Origin: Gemmatimonadota bacterium | GTDB lineage: Bacteria > Gemmatimonadota > Gemmatimonadetes > Longimicrobiales > Gaopeijiaceae | Reading direction: 5' to 3' | NCBI GenBank assembly: GCA_040882465.1 | Contig: JBBEBG010000009.1 | Coordinates: forward strand, 1 to 64,000 | DNA length: 64,000 nucleotides | In this document: one piece after another, positions 7,184-16,028 of the stretch | Layout of the letters: each line of letters begins with the position of its first letter | How positions within the stretch are numbered: the stretch's first letter is position 1 | Notes under the pieces: generated by a model | Told to the model about the DNA's origin: nothing | Database searches by the model: none | What the model saw: only the letters and a program-made list of their open reading frames with translations | Program-made: the position numbers and the translations under genes

Positions 7184-8407
7184 TCAAGGAGCTTGGAGCG
7201 ACCCTCCTGGCGGAAGTCCACTCGGCACCCGGTCGGGAACGGTTCGATCGAACTCCGTGTCGGTCAGGGCGTCGAAGAAGGCGAGCATGTCCCGGATGTC
7301 CGCCTCGGTGAAGTCGTTCAGGAACCGGAGGTCCCAGTCGAGCGAGGCGGACGGGGCGCCGCTCACGATGTCGGTTGGGCGGCGCGGCTGGTCGGAGACG
7401 TGAGGATTCTCGGAGCTACGCCGATCGTAGAAGCGAAGCACATCTTCGAGCGTTTCGATCGTCCCGTTGTGCATGTAAGGCGAGGTCAGCGCGACGTTGC
7501 GCAGCGATGGAGTTCGGAACCGAAAATACCCAGCCCCTTCGTCCGGAGTCGGGACCAGGGGATGCTCCGGCACTCCCTCGGCATGGAGCCGGAAGTCCGA
7601 GAGAAGTGGACCGTTGTGACAGAAATTGCAGCTCGCGGCATCGAAGGCCCACATACCGCGGACCTGCTCGGGAGTCATCGCATCGCGCTCCCCCGCCTGA
7701 TAACGATCGAAGGGCGAGTTCACGGCGACGAGACTTCGTTGGAAGGCGGCCATCGCTTCGGCCAGCCGCTCGGCGGTGATGTCGGCGTCCCCGCCGAAGG
7801 CTCCCGCGAACAACTCGACGTACTCCGGGATCGCGCGGAGTCGCGCGACGATGGAGTCGACCGCCACTTCCTCGGGAAAAGCGTCTCCCCGCATCTCCTC
7901 GCGCACCTTGAGCGGCTCGAGCGCCTGCAACTCGAGACCCGAGGTCCGGTTGTCCCAGAACATTGGCGCCCGGACCACCTCGTAGTCCCGCGCCGCGTCC
8001 TGGAGCACACCGGCATTCACGACGGAGGCGCCCCGGGTTCCGCTCACGCCATTAAAGGCGGTGTTCAGAACCGTCTGTGAGTTTCGTGCGGCGAGCGACT
8101 CATCGCCGCCGGCCACAAATCGCCGGTCGGGGCCCAGGCCCACGGCTCCGATGCCGAGGGAAAGGGCCCGGCCATCCGCGTACGCGAAGTCGGGGTGGTG
8201 ACAGGTCGCGCACGCCACGTCCATCGGGCCGGAGAGGATCGGATCCCAGAAGAGGAGGCGCCCGAGCTCTTCGGGGGTGATCGCCTGCGCGTCTCCAACG
8301 GACGCGGCCAGGCTCCCGGCCGGAGCGGCGTCGAGCACCGCGAACATACCGGTGCTGCCAAGAAGGGCGGTCAGAACGACCACTGGGATGGCGAGGTCTC
8401 GCTTCAT
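7184..8407 (-). CDS. MauG/CcpA-like dihaem cytochrome c peroxidase
   Basis: 407 residues with an N-terminal signal/anchor (residues 5-28). Two haem-c motifs, CATCH at 66-70 and CNFCH at 259-263, are spaced as in bacterial dihaem peroxidases. RNSQTVLN, MFWDNRT, AFQRSL, RFRTPSLRNV and TSPYMHNGTIETLEDVL are typical of the cytochrome c peroxidase/MauG family. It would act in the periplasm, reducing hydrogen peroxide or oxidising a protein partner. The start at 8407 is chosen because the signal sequence follows it and GAGAG lies about 6 nt upstream. It is divergent from padR and shares the 184-bp region containing the inverted repeat. Confidence 0.85.
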   Translation of the reverse strand: MKRDLAIPVVVLTALLGSTGMFAVLDAAPAGSLAASVGDAQAITPEELGRLLFWDPILSGPMDVACATCHHPDFAYADGRALSLGIGAVGLGPDRRFVAGGDESLAARNSQTVLNTAFNGVSGTRGASVVNAGVLQDAARDYEVVRAPMFWDNRTSGLELQALEPLKVREEMRGDAFPEEVAVDSIVARLRAIPEYVELFAGAFGGDADITAERLAEAMAAFQRSLVAVNSPFDRYQAGERDAMTPEQVRGMWAFDAASCNFCHNGPLLSDFRLHAEGVPEHPLVPTPDEGAGYFRFRTPSLRNVALTSPYMHNGTIETLEDVLRFYDRRSSENPHVSDQPRRPTDIVSGAPSASLDWDLRFLNDFTEADIRDMLAFFDALTDTEFDRTVPDRVPSGLPPGGSLQAP

Positions 8408-8527
8408 CGACCGCTCTCGCAGGGGACCGGGTCGGCCGACTCTCGGCCGACCGAGGAAAGTTACTCGGGGGTGCGCCGCCGAGGGAGGCCCAGGCCGCGA
8501 AATGCCGCACGGCCTCGGACTTTCCCC

Positions 8528-8533
8528 TTGACA
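8528..8533 (+). promoter_or_regulatory. Candidate -35 box of padR
   Basis: TTGACA, a perfect consensus hexamer. At 17-bp spacing the -10 position is CATCGT (8551-8556), a poor match, which may indicate an activator or an off-consensus promoter. The box directly abuts the left arm of an 11-bp inverted repeat. Confidence 0.45.
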
Positions 8534-8569
8534 TTCGACAGGAGTACTCCCATCGTGGCTCCTGTCGAA
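8534..8569 (+). promoter_or_regulatory. Perfect 11-bp inverted repeat, probable PadR operator
   Basis: TTCGACAGGAG at 8534-8544 and its exact reverse complement CTCCTGTCGAA at 8559-8569 are separated by 14 bp. The repeat starts immediately after the -35 box, encloses the -10 position and ends 22 bp before the padR start. PadR-type repressors often autoregulate through such palindromes. An RNA hairpin is the alternative, but no T-run follows. Confidence 0.6.
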
Positions 8570-8591
8570 CATCTAGGAAAGGGAGATCGCT

Positions 8592-8924
8592 TTGACCCAG
8601 TCGCAAATGGATGTCCTCCAGGGAACCCTGGACATGTTGATCCTCAAGTCGCTGAGCCTCGGCCCCATGCACGGCTGGGGCGTGTCGCAGCGAATCCAGC
8701 AAATCTCGGAAGACGCGCTCCGCGTGAACCAGGGCTCGCTCTACCCGGCGCTTCACCGGCTGGAGCATCGGGGTTGGATTCGCGCGGAATGGGGAACATC
8801 CGAGAACAATCGGCGAGCCAAATTCTACCGTCTCACCGTGGTCGGTCGCCGCCAGCTGGAGATGGAAGAGCGGGCATGGCGGCGATTCTCGCAGGGAGTC
8901 GATCTGATCCTGGCGGCCGGATGA
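8592..8924 (+). CDS. PadR-family transcriptional regulator
   Basis: 110 residues: a winged-helix domain with the PadR pattern LQGTLDMLILKSLSLGPMHGWGVSQRI, NQGSLYPALHRLEHRGWI and AKFYRLTVVGRRQLE. The short C-terminal helix is typical of the small PadR-s2 group that precedes MacB-like permeases in Acidobacteria and Gemmatimonadota. It starts with TTG at 8592. GGGAG 6 nt upstream supports this over the first ATG at 8607. The permease gene follows 25 bp downstream, so the two are probably cotranscribed and the regulator probably represses both through the inverted repeat at 8534-8569. Confidence 0.9.
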   Translation: MTQSQMDVLQGTLDMLILKSLSLGPMHGWGVSQRIQQISEDALRVNQGSLYPALHRLEHRGWIRAEWGTSENNRRAKFYRLTVVGRRQLEMEERAWRRFSQGVDLILAAG

Positions 8925-8949
8925 ACGCCTTCGCGGAAGGAGCCCCGAC

Positions 8950-11640
8950 ATGAGCCGCTGGCAAGGAATCGGGCTTCGCCTCCGGGCGCTTTTCTCGAGG
9001 CGTGCCATCGAACGCGACCTCGAGGATGAGCTCCAATTCCATCTGGAGATGGAAATCGAGAAGGGAATTCGCCAGGGCCTCACGGTCGCCGAGGCGCGAC
9101 GCCGGGCGAAGCTCAGCTTCGGTGGTGTGGAACGTTTTCGGGAGGAGACCAGGCGGGCACGCGGACTCGCTCCGCTCGACGACCTCGTTCGTGACGCACG
9201 GGTTTCGCTCCGGCTGCTCCGGCGGAGCCCGGTCTTCACAATCGCCGCCGTCGGGACGCTCGCGCTCGGAATCGGTGCGAACACGGCGATTTTCAGCGTG
9301 GTGAGCTCCGTTCTCCTCAGGCCCTCGCCCTTCCCCGACCCCGAACGCCTCGTCATGGTCTGGGAGACGGACAGCGCCAGCGGGACCCGGCACGAGCCGG
9401 CCTCCTGGCCGGACGTCGAGGACTTTTCGCGGGAAAGCCGTACCCTCTCCAGCATCGGTGCGTTCAGAGGTTTCCCCACCAGTGTTACGCGCTCGGGGGA
9501 AGTCCGCCGCGTAACCGGTCTCGCTGTGACTCCCGGACTTCTCGAAACGCTGCGAGTGGAGACGATCGCCGGCAGGACCCTTCGCGAAGGGGACGCGCCG
9601 GGCGGGACGCCGACAGTCGCCCTGCTCGGGGAGGAATATTGGAGGGCTGAATTCGACTCGGACCCGGGCGTCGTCGGCCGGAGCCTTACGATCAACGACA
9701 ACACCGTGCAGGTGATCGGCGTCCTGCCGCGAGAAGCGGACCTGGGGATCCGCCAGGTTCACTCCCGCGCTGACTACTCCGCGGACTTCGCCGGAGGGAA
9801 TGTCGCGATTTGGCTCCCCCTCCTCCCCTCCGCCGACGCCTATCCTCGCGCCACGCATCCCTTCCTGACTCTGGCGCGACTTGCCCCTGGGATCGGAATC
9901 GAGGCGGCCCAGGAGGAGCTCGGCCGGATCGCCGCCGCCCTCGAAGAGGCGTATCCGGAAAACGCCAATCGGAGCGTCAACCTCGAGGCTTACTCCGAAG
10001 TCGTGTTCGGTCCGGTCCGCGCCGCCCTCGTCGTCCTCCTCGGCGCGGTATTCGTCGTCCTCCTCATCGCCTGTGCCAACGTGGCGAACCTCCTCCTCGC
10101 CCGAAGCGTGACCCGCGGCCGAGAGGTTTCGGTGCGCCGCGCCCTCGGGGCGAGCGCCGGCCAGCTCGGCCGGCAGTTCGGGGTCGAGGCCGCCGTGCTC
10201 GCGGGACTCGGAACGCTCCTCGGCGTGGCGCTCGCTTTCGCGGGCCTCGAGGGGCTCCTCGCCATCGCCCCTACCGAGATCCCCCGCCTCCAGGAGACCG
10301 GTCTCGATGCCGGGGTCCTCGCCGCGGTCGCGCTGGTCGGCGTCGGGGTCGCACTCGTCTTCGGGATGATCCCGGTATGGCACGCGAGGACTCTCGACCT
10401 CCACGAGAGTCTCACCGAGCGACCCGGACGGCGGACCACCGAGGGACGCCGGGCTCGCGGCTTTCGATCCGCCCTCATGGTGACCCAGGTCGCGCTCGCC
10501 GTGACGCTCGTCATCGGCGCTGGCGTACTTCTCCGGAGCTTCTGGCAGCTTCGCTCCGTGGATCCCGGATTCGACGCAGCCGGCATCCTCACGGCAGAGT
10601 ATCAGCTGCCGGAAAGCAAATATTCGACAGCGACGGGGCCGGGATGGCCGGACATCCCGCAGACCAATGGCTTTCACGCGGCGCTCCTCGAGCGCTTGCG
10701 CGCCCTCCCCGGGGTGGAATCGGCCACGATCTCCGCGAATCACCCGCTCGACCCCGGCTTCACGAATTCCTTCACGATCGTCGGGAGGGAGGCGGAGTTC
10801 GGAAGTTATCCCGAGATTCGAATTCGCTTCGTGTCTCCGGGATACATCGAGACGCTTGGGGTGCCGCTCTTGAGCGGCCGTCCGGTAACCGAAGGCGACG
10901 TGGCCGCCTCCCCATCGGTCGCGATGATCAATCGGGCGGCCGCCGAGGCGTACTTCGGGGCGGCCGACCCCGTGGGCCAGGAACTCAGCTGGTGGGGAAT
11001 CACCCGCCAAGTCATCGGCGTCATCGGCGACGAGCGATTCCTGGGGCTGGAGCTCGCGTCGGGCCCCGCGGCGTACATCCCCCTCGCGCAGGGGGCGAGG
11101 GGCCAGGCGACGCTGATCGTCCGCGGCTCCGGCGACCCTCTCGCTCTGATGCCGACGATTCGAAGCGCGATTGGAGAGATGGATCCCGGCGTCCCCCTCT
11201 TCGGCGAAGGGCTCCTCGGCGACGCGGTGTCGGAGAGCATCTCGAGTCCCCGTTTCACGGCCGTGCTGATCGCTCTCTTCGCCGGGGTCGCCCTGCTCCT
11301 CGCGCTCATCGGGGTGCACGGCGTGCTCAGCTATACCGTGGCGCAACGCACCCCGGAGGTGGGAATCCGAATGGCCCTCGGCGCGGCGCGCGGCGGACTC
11401 GTTCGGGGAATCGTGGCGGAAGGACTGAAGCTGGCCGGTGTGGGCGTCCTGATCGGGATCCTCGGGGCGCTTGCCGCCTCGCGGCTCCTCGGAACCCTGG
11501 TCTACGGGGTGGCACCGACCGATCCGGCGACGTACGTCGTCGTCGTAGTGTCCGTTCTCGCCGCCGCGGGCCTCGCAAGCCTCATCCCCGCGCTCAGAGC
11601 CTCCGGCGCGAACCCGAGCACCGCCCTCCGCGCCGACTAA
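8950..11640 (+). CDS. Large duplicated MacB-type ABC permease (ADOP family)
   Basis: 896 residues. The N-terminus (RRAIERDLEDELQFHLEMEIEKGIRQGL) is the soluble helical extension typical of 'acidobacterial duplicated orphan permeases'. Two MacB units follow: helix LLRRSPVFTIAAVGTLALGIGANTAIFS, a periplasmic core domain, then three helices ending near residue 480; and a second copy with ALMVTQVALAVTLVIG, a periplasmic domain and three C-terminal helices (SYTVAQRTPEVGIRMALGAA). No ATPase gene is adjacent, which is normal for this family. Such proteins probably pair with a MacB ATPase encoded elsewhere to drive periplasmic work or export; the substrate is unknown. It directly follows padR. Confidence 0.9.
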   Translation: MSRWQGIGLRLRALFSRRAIERDLEDELQFHLEMEIEKGIRQGLTVAEARRRAKLSFGGVERFREETRRARGLAPLDDLVRDARVSLRLLRRSPVFTIAAVGTLALGIGANTAIFSVVSSVLLRPSPFPDPERLVMVWETDSASGTRHEPASWPDVEDFSRESRTLSSIGAFRGFPTSVTRSGEVRRVTGLAVTPGLLETLRVETIAGRTLREGDAPGGTPTVALLGEEYWRAEFDSDPGVVGRSLTINDNTVQVIGVLPREADLGIRQVHSRADYSADFAGGNVAIWLPLLPSADAYPRATHPFLTLARLAPGIGIEAAQEELGRIAAALEEAYPENANRSVNLEAYSEVVFGPVRAALVVLLGAVFVVLLIACANVANLLLARSVTRGREVSVRRALGASAGQLGRQFGVEAAVLAGLGTLLGVALAFAGLEGLLAIAPTEIPRLQETGLDAGVLAAVALVGVGVALVFGMIPVWHARTLDLHESLTERPGRRTTEGRRARGFRSALMVTQVALAVTLVIGAGVLLRSFWQLRSVDPGFDAAGILTAEYQLPESKYSTATGPGWPDIPQTNGFHAALLERLRALPGVESATISANHPLDPGFTNSFTIVGREAEFGSYPEIRIRFVSPGYIETLGVPLLSGRPVTEGDVAASPSVAMINRAAAEAYFGAADPVGQELSWWGITRQVIGVIGDERFLGLELASGPAAYIPLAQGARGQATLIVRGSGDPLALMPTIRSAIGEMDPGVPLFGEGLLGDAVSESISSPRFTAVLIALFAGVALLLALIGVHGVLSYTVAQRTPEVGIRMALGAARGGLVRGIVAEGLKLAGVGVLIGILGALAASRLLGTLVYGVAPTDPATYVVVVVSVLAAAGLASLIPALRASGANPSTALRAD

Positions 11641-11778
11641 GCCGCTTCCCCACACGCCCGTCGGGCCTTTCCGTGATGGAGCCCCGGTCCGGTGGTGAGC
11701 GAGATCCTCGGTTCCTGCACCGGAATGACGAGGAGAGCGGGCGTCAATCGACGGGAGACCGCGGGCGCGGGGAGCCGC

Positions 11779-13065
11779 CTACGCCCCCGCCATCCGCTTC
11801 TCCATCCCCGCCGCCCTCCCGAGAAGCAGACCCCGCTCCTTCGCGTTCTCGGTCATCGCGGCCGCACGCTCCAACTCCGTCTTGGCTTCGGCGAACCGTC
11901 CCAGCTTCGCGAGAATGTCCGCTCGCACCGCGGGAAGAAGGTGATAGCCCGCGAGCATCGGTTCCCCGAGGAGCGGGTCCGCGATCTCAAGTCCGGCCGC
12001 GGGCCCGAAGGCCATGGAATAAGCGACGGCCCGGTTCAACTCCACGACGGGCGAAGGGGTAAGCTGGGCGAGCGCGTCGTAGAGTGCGGTGATTCGAGTC
12101 CAGTCGGTCTCCTCGGGAGTTCGGGCCCGAGCGTGGCAGGCGGCGATCGCCGCCTGGAGCGCGAATGGTCCGAGACCACCCCGGGAGACCGCGCGGTCGA
12201 GCGCGGCGAGGCCTCGTTGAACGAGCACCCAGTCCCAACGAGACCTGTCCTGGTCGTTCAGGAGGATCGGTTCTCCCCCGGGACCCGTGCGCGCGCGAAG
12301 GCGGGAGGCCTGGATTTCCATGAGGGCCACGAGTCCATGAACCTCGGCCTCGTTTTCCATGAGACCCGCGAGAATCCGGCCCAGCCGGAGCGCGTCCTCG
12401 CAGAGTGCGGGGCGCAGCCAGTCGGCGCCGGCCGTCGCCGAGTACCCTTCGTTGAAGACGAGATAGACGACCTCGAGCACGGACTGGAGCCGGGCCGGAA
12501 GGTCCGTCGCCGGAGGGGGCTCGATCGGAATGCGGGCTTCCCGAAGGGTGCGCTTCGCTCGGACGATCCGCTGCTGGATCGTCGATGTCGACGTGAGGAA
12601 CGCGCGAGCGATCTCCTCCGTGGTGAGCCCGCTCAGGAGACGAAGGGTGAGCGCGACCCGCGCCTCCGTGGCGAGAACCGGGTGACAGGTGGTGAAAATG
12701 AGGCCGAGGAGCTCATCTCCGACCGGATCGACCAATGCGGCCAGGATCTCCGCCTCGGGGTCCGCGCGGTCCTCACGGCTTCCGCGAGCGATCTCCAGGT
12801 GCCTGCGGTCCAGCATCCGATCGCGACGCAAATGGTCGATCGCCCGGCGCTTGGCGGCGGCCATGAGCCAGGCGCCCGGGTTGTCCGGGACGCCCGACTC
12901 CGGCCACCGCTCCAGCGCCACGACCAACGCGTCCTGCGCGAGATCCTCCGCGAGGCCCACGTCGCCCACCATTCGGGCGAGGCGGGCGATCAGCCTGGCG
13001 GATTCGATCCGCCAGACGGCATCGATGGCGCCGTGGACCGCCCCCTGGGCCGCGGGGTCGCTCAT
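11779..13065 (-). CDS. ECF42-type RNA polymerase sigma factor with C-terminal extension
   Basis: 428 residues. The sigma region spans about 1-180: region 2 with LARMVGDVGLAEDLAQDALVVALERWP and NPGAWLMAAAKRRAIDHLRRD, and region 4 with LTLRLLSGLTTEEIARAFLTST. A long helical C-terminus follows (YLVFNEGYSATAG, LCEDALRLGRIL, ALYDALAQLTPSPVVELNRAVA), the DUF6596-type extension characteristic of ECF42. ECF42 factors are encoded beside DGPF/YCII proteins instead of anti-sigma factors. Here the start ATG overlaps the stop of such a gene (ATGA), indicating translational coupling. The start is set by that overlap. Confidence 0.9.
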   Translation of the reverse strand: MSDPAAQGAVHGAIDAVWRIESARLIARLARMVGDVGLAEDLAQDALVVALERWPESGVPDNPGAWLMAAAKRRAIDHLRRDRMLDRRHLEIARGSREDRADPEAEILAALVDPVGDELLGLIFTTCHPVLATEARVALTLRLLSGLTTEEIARAFLTSTSTIQQRIVRAKRTLREARIPIEPPPATDLPARLQSVLEVVYLVFNEGYSATAGADWLRPALCEDALRLGRILAGLMENEAEVHGLVALMEIQASRLRARTGPGGEPILLNDQDRSRWDWVLVQRGLAALDRAVSRGGLGPFALQAAIAACHARARTPEETDWTRITALYDALAQLTPSPVVELNRAVAYSMAFGPAAGLEIADPLLGEPMLAGYHLLPAVRADILAKLGRFAEAKTELERAAAMTENAKERGLLLGRAAGMEKRMAGA

Positions 13066-13490
13066 GCCTTCTTCGCTTTGCGGGCGATTTCTTCGCGAAG
13101 CCCCTCCTCCTGCGCCCGGAGCTCCGGCGTGAACTCGTCGCCGAAGTCCCCGGCCTCGAAGATCCTGCGAATCTCCACTTCGGCTCCGCCATCGAAGGGC
13201 GCCCGCTTCAGCCACTCGACGGCTTCGTCCATGGACTTCACCTGCCAGAGCCAGTAGCCCGCGATGAGCTCCTTCGTCTCGGCGAAGGGTCCGTCGATCA
13301 CGGTCCTACGCTTGCCGTCGAACCGGACGCGCTTCCCCTGGGAGCTCGGGCCGAGCCCTTCTCCCGCGAGCATCAATCCGGCCTTCACCAGCTCCTCGTT
13401 GTACTTCCCCATCGCCGCGAAAAGCTCCGTCTCAGGCATGACGCCCCCTTCCGACTCCTCGCTGGCCTTTACGATCACCATGACGCGCAT
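13062..13490 (-). CDS. YCII/DGPF-domain protein coupled to the ECF42 sigma gene
   Basis: 142 residues with the YCII-related fold. MRVMVIVKASEESE opens the first strand, and the namesake VIDGPFAETKELIAGYWL is central. A charged helical tail (ELRAQEEGLREEIARKAKKA) extends past the usual domain. DGPF proteins accompany ECF42 sigma factors and are thought to act in the same response, possibly as a sensor or effector, but the mechanism is not established. It overlaps the sigma gene by 4 bp. GAGAG lies 7 nt upstream of the ATG. Confidence 0.85.
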   Translation of the reverse strand: MRVMVIVKASEESEGGVMPETELFAAMGKYNEELVKAGLMLAGEGLGPSSQGKRVRFDGKRRTVIDGPFAETKELIAGYWLWQVKSMDEAVEWLKRAPFDGGAEVEIRRIFEAGDFGDEFTPELRAQEEGLREEIARKAKKA

Positions 13491-13696
13491 CGTTGAACTC
13501 TCTTTTCATCGGGAACCGCGGTCGCCTCCCCTCGTGGGATGGCCCCCGCTATCTCTACGTCGAACACGGGACCCGGAAATCGACATACCCCGAGGCGTCG
13601 ATCCCGGAGCGCCTCGATCGTCGAGTCATTGGAGGACAAGAGAAGAGGACGCGCGGCCCTAGAACCGCGCACGACCACAAGCCACAGGAGTGAACC

Positions 13697-14062
13697 ATGC
13701 GATTCATGACCTTGATCAAGCACCCGAAGGATTACGAAGGCCAGCAGGTGCCGCCGGCCCTCTATGAAGCCATGGGGAAGTTCGTCGAGGAGTACGCGAA
13801 GAAGGGGGCCTTCCTCGACGGCGCCGGGCTCAAGCCCCTGACCCAGGCCACGCGGGTGCGGCTCGCCGGCGGGAAGATCCAAGTCGTGGACGGCCCCTTC
13901 GCCGAGGCGAAGGAGGTCGTGGGGGGCTACGCCCTCTGTGAACTGGAGACGCGCGAGGAGGCTGTGGAACTGGCCACCAGGTTCATGGAGTTGCACCGGA
14001 CGCACTGGCCCGAGTTCGAGGGCGAATGCGAGCTGCGTCCCCTGGAGGATGGCGAAGACTGA
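13697..14062 (+). CDS. Second YCII/DGPF-domain protein, divergent
   Basis: 121 residues: MRFMTLIKHPKDYE, then VVDGPFAEAKEVVGGYALCE, then a C-terminal strand-helix. It lacks the charged tail of the neighbouring DGPF protein at 13062-13490. The start has an excellent AGGAG 6 nt upstream. It is transcribed away from the DGPF-sigma pair, with about 206 bp between them. A shared, possibly sigma-dependent control region is likely, and the protein may be a target of the sigma factor. Some YCII proteins are small enzymes with a His-Asp pair; no such pair is obvious here. Confidence 0.85.
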   Translation: MRFMTLIKHPKDYEGQQVPPALYEAMGKFVEEYAKKGAFLDGAGLKPLTQATRVRLAGGKIQVVDGPFAEAKEVVGGYALCELETREEAVELATRFMELHRTHWPEFEGECELRPLEDGED

Positions 14063-14127
14063 TGCGGGGGCGCATGCAGGAATCCCGAGGGAAACTGGAA
14101 GGCCCGCACCGATCGCCCAGTCCCCGC

Positions 14128-14646
14128 TCAGTGCGCCGATTCCGCGACCGCTTCGGGCGCCGACACCAATCGGAGACAGCCAACCAGGATCAGCGCCGCC
14201 AGGAGGTTCATCCCGATCACGAGCACCCATCCGACCGACCCCAGTGCAATCATCGAGCTGGACACCGCGACGCTGAGCCCGAATGCGACGGTACACATGA
14301 GCGCGACCGTCACGAGGCGCCCCGCGTCGAGGGGCTCGGACCAGTCGAAGAGTAGGGCGGCGAGCGCGCCGACCGAGCCGAAGGCGATCAGGTGCACCGC
14401 CGTGAGGACGAGGACTTGGTAAGCCGCATACAGAAAGGCGAGCGCGCCGGATACACTCGCGAGGTCCTGGAAGATCGCCCCTGGGGCGAGTCCTTCATCG
14501 GTCGGGGAGACCGCTCCCGAGAGGGCGAGCGGGGTGGCGAGCGGCGTGAAGCGCACCGCATCCAGTAGGAAGAACGAGAGTTCGAGGGCGACGGCGGCGA
14601 TGGCTCCCGCCTCGGCTCCGTGAACTGCACGATCGTAAGCACTCAT
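14128..14646 (-). CDS. Hypothetical four-helix membrane protein
   Basis: 172 residues beginning MSAYDRAVHGAEAGAIAAVALE. Four hydrophobic helices are visible, roughly residues 15-35, 65-95, 110-130 and 140-162. No family was recognised. GGAGG lies 5 nt upstream of the ATG at 14646, so this start is preferred over one five codons earlier. It converges on the DGPF gene at 13697-14062. Confidence 0.7.
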   Translation of the reverse strand: MSAYDRAVHGAEAGAIAAVALELSFFLLDAVRFTPLATPLALSGAVSPTDEGLAPGAIFQDLASVSGALAFLYAAYQVLVLTAVHLIAFGSVGALAALLFDWSEPLDAGRLVTVALMCTVAFGLSVAVSSSMIALGSVGWVLVIGMNLLAALILVGCLRLVSAPEAVAESAH

Positions 14647-14801
14647 GAAGTCCTCCCCCAAACGGGTTCGCCCTCAGGCGCTCACGGACTCGCGATCACA
14701 CCGTCCGGCCTGCGTCGGTGCGGCAACTCCCCTCTTCAAGTATCCCTTACCGGCTGGAATCGCAAGTTGGACCATCCACTTTGGACGGTGGCGCGAATCC
14801 G

Positions 14802-16028
14802 TCAGTAGATCGGGATGTCCGGATCCACATCCGTGTGCCAGGCCCGGATCCCGCCGCGCAAGTTCGCGAGCTTTCGAAATCCCGCCACCTCGAGCTGTCG
14901 TAGAGCCTTTGCGCTCCGTGCCCCGGTCTGACAATACAACACGATCTCTTCGGCGGTGTCGAGCTCGGAGACCCTCTCCATCAAGTCAGCCAGCGGGAAG
15001 AGTTCCGCGCCCTGAGGACCGAGGTTCACGATCTCCCACTCATGGGGCTGGCGCACGTCCAAGAGACGGATCCGGTCGCCGCGCACCAGCCGCTCGCTCA
15101 GCTCCTTCGCGGTGATCAGGGGAACGCCCTCATCCTCTGGAGTCGCCTCCTCGTATCCCGGGACGCCGCAGAACTCGAGGTAGTCGATGAGCTCTGTGAT
15201 CGTCGGCTCGTCGCCGCACGCGGGGCAGCCCGGATTCTTCCGGACGTTGAGCGTCCGCCACTGCAGCGTCAGCGCGTCAAGGAGAAGAAGGCGTCCGACT
15301 AGAGGCTCTCCCGTCCCCAGGATCAGCTTGATGGCCTCGAGCGCCTGGAGGGAGCCGATGATCCCTGGAAGAACGCCGAGGACGCCCCCTTCCGCACAAC
15401 TCGGCACCATCCCGGGCGGCGGCGGCTCCCGGAAGAGACAGCGGTAACAGGGGCCGCGGCTCGCGTCGAAGACGGAGACCTGGCCCTCGAAACGGAAGAT
15501 GGAGCCGTAGACGTTCGGCTTTCCGAGGAGGACGCAGGCGTCGCTCGTGAGGTATCGGGTCGGGAAGTTGTCGGTCCCGTCCACGACGACATCGTAAGGG
15601 GCGATCACTTCCATCGCGTTGTCACTGGTAAGCCGAACCGCGTGCGGCACGACTTCGACGTGCGGGTTCACATCTTCGAGGCGTTCGCGGGCCGAGTCGA
15701 GCTTCGAACGTCCGACGTCCTTCGTCCCGTGCAGGATCTGCCGCTGCAGGTTTGTCGCGTCCACGGTGTCGAAGTCCACGATCCCGATTCGGCCAACGCC
15801 CGCGGCCGCGAGATACAACGCGACCGGAGAACCGAGCCCGCCTGCCCCGACGACGAGGACGCTCGCTCCCTTGAGGCGGCGCTGACCGGACATCCCCACC
15901 TCGGGCATGATGAGGTGGCGGGAGTACCGGAGGATCTCTTCGGGTATGAGCCCGGGAAGGGTGTCCATGGGTTGGCCTGTGGAGCCCTCGTCACGCGTGC
16001 GATCCGCCGCGGAAGGGCGGTCGTTCAT
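14802..16028 (-). CDS. moeZ: MoeB/MoeZ-like adenylyltransferase fused to rhodanese
   Basis: 408 residues. The E1-like domain covers about 25-285: ATP loop VLVVGAGGLGSPVALYLAAAGVG, ligand DFDTVDATNLQRQILH, CYRCLF, and zinc cysteines in CPACGDE. The catalytic Cys region lies near PSCAEGGVLGVLPG. The C-terminal rhodanese domain (about 305-408) has active-site loop YCQTGARSAKAL. Such proteins adenylate and thiolate ubiquitin-like sulfur carriers for molybdopterin, thiamine or cysteine synthesis. Its place at the end of a sulfite reductase operon favours a sulfur-carrier role, but no ThiS/MoaD-like gene is in the window. Its ATG shares one base with the preceding stop (TGATG). Confidence 0.9.
   Translation of the reverse strand: MNDRPSAADRTRDEGSTGQPMDTLPGLIPEEILRYSRHLIMPEVGMSGQRRLKGASVLVVGAGGLGSPVALYLAAAGVGRIGIVDFDTVDATNLQRQILHGTKDVGRSKLDSARERLEDVNPHVEVVPHAVRLTSDNAMEVIAPYDVVVDGTDNFPTRYLTSDACVLLGKPNVYGSIFRFEGQVSVFDASRGPCYRCLFREPPPPGMVPSCAEGGVLGVLPGIIGSLQALEAIKLILGTGEPLVGRLLLLDALTLQWRTLNVRKNPGCPACGDEPTITELIDYLEFCGVPGYEEATPEDEGVPLITAKELSERLVRGDRIRLLDVRQPHEWEIVNLGPQGAELFPLADLMERVSELDTAEEIVLYCQTGARSAKALRQLEVAGFRKLANLRGGIRAWHTDVDPDIPIY

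Noticed and set aside
8833-11655. A 940-codon open frame on the minus strand opposite the permease gene
   Set aside because: Composition is charged and repetitive as in a GC-rich shadow frame, there is no ribosome-binding site or domain, and the plus strand encodes a clear family protein.
11641-11778. TCATTCCGGTGCAGGAACCG-like short palindromic element between convergent genes
   Set aside because: It resembles dispersed small genomic repeats, but only one copy was seen, the stem is short and no T-run follows.
9810-12062. A 750-codon Arg/Pro-rich frame overlapping the permease and sigma genes
   Set aside because: Extreme Arg/Pro/Gly composition is typical of a shifted frame in GC-rich DNA.
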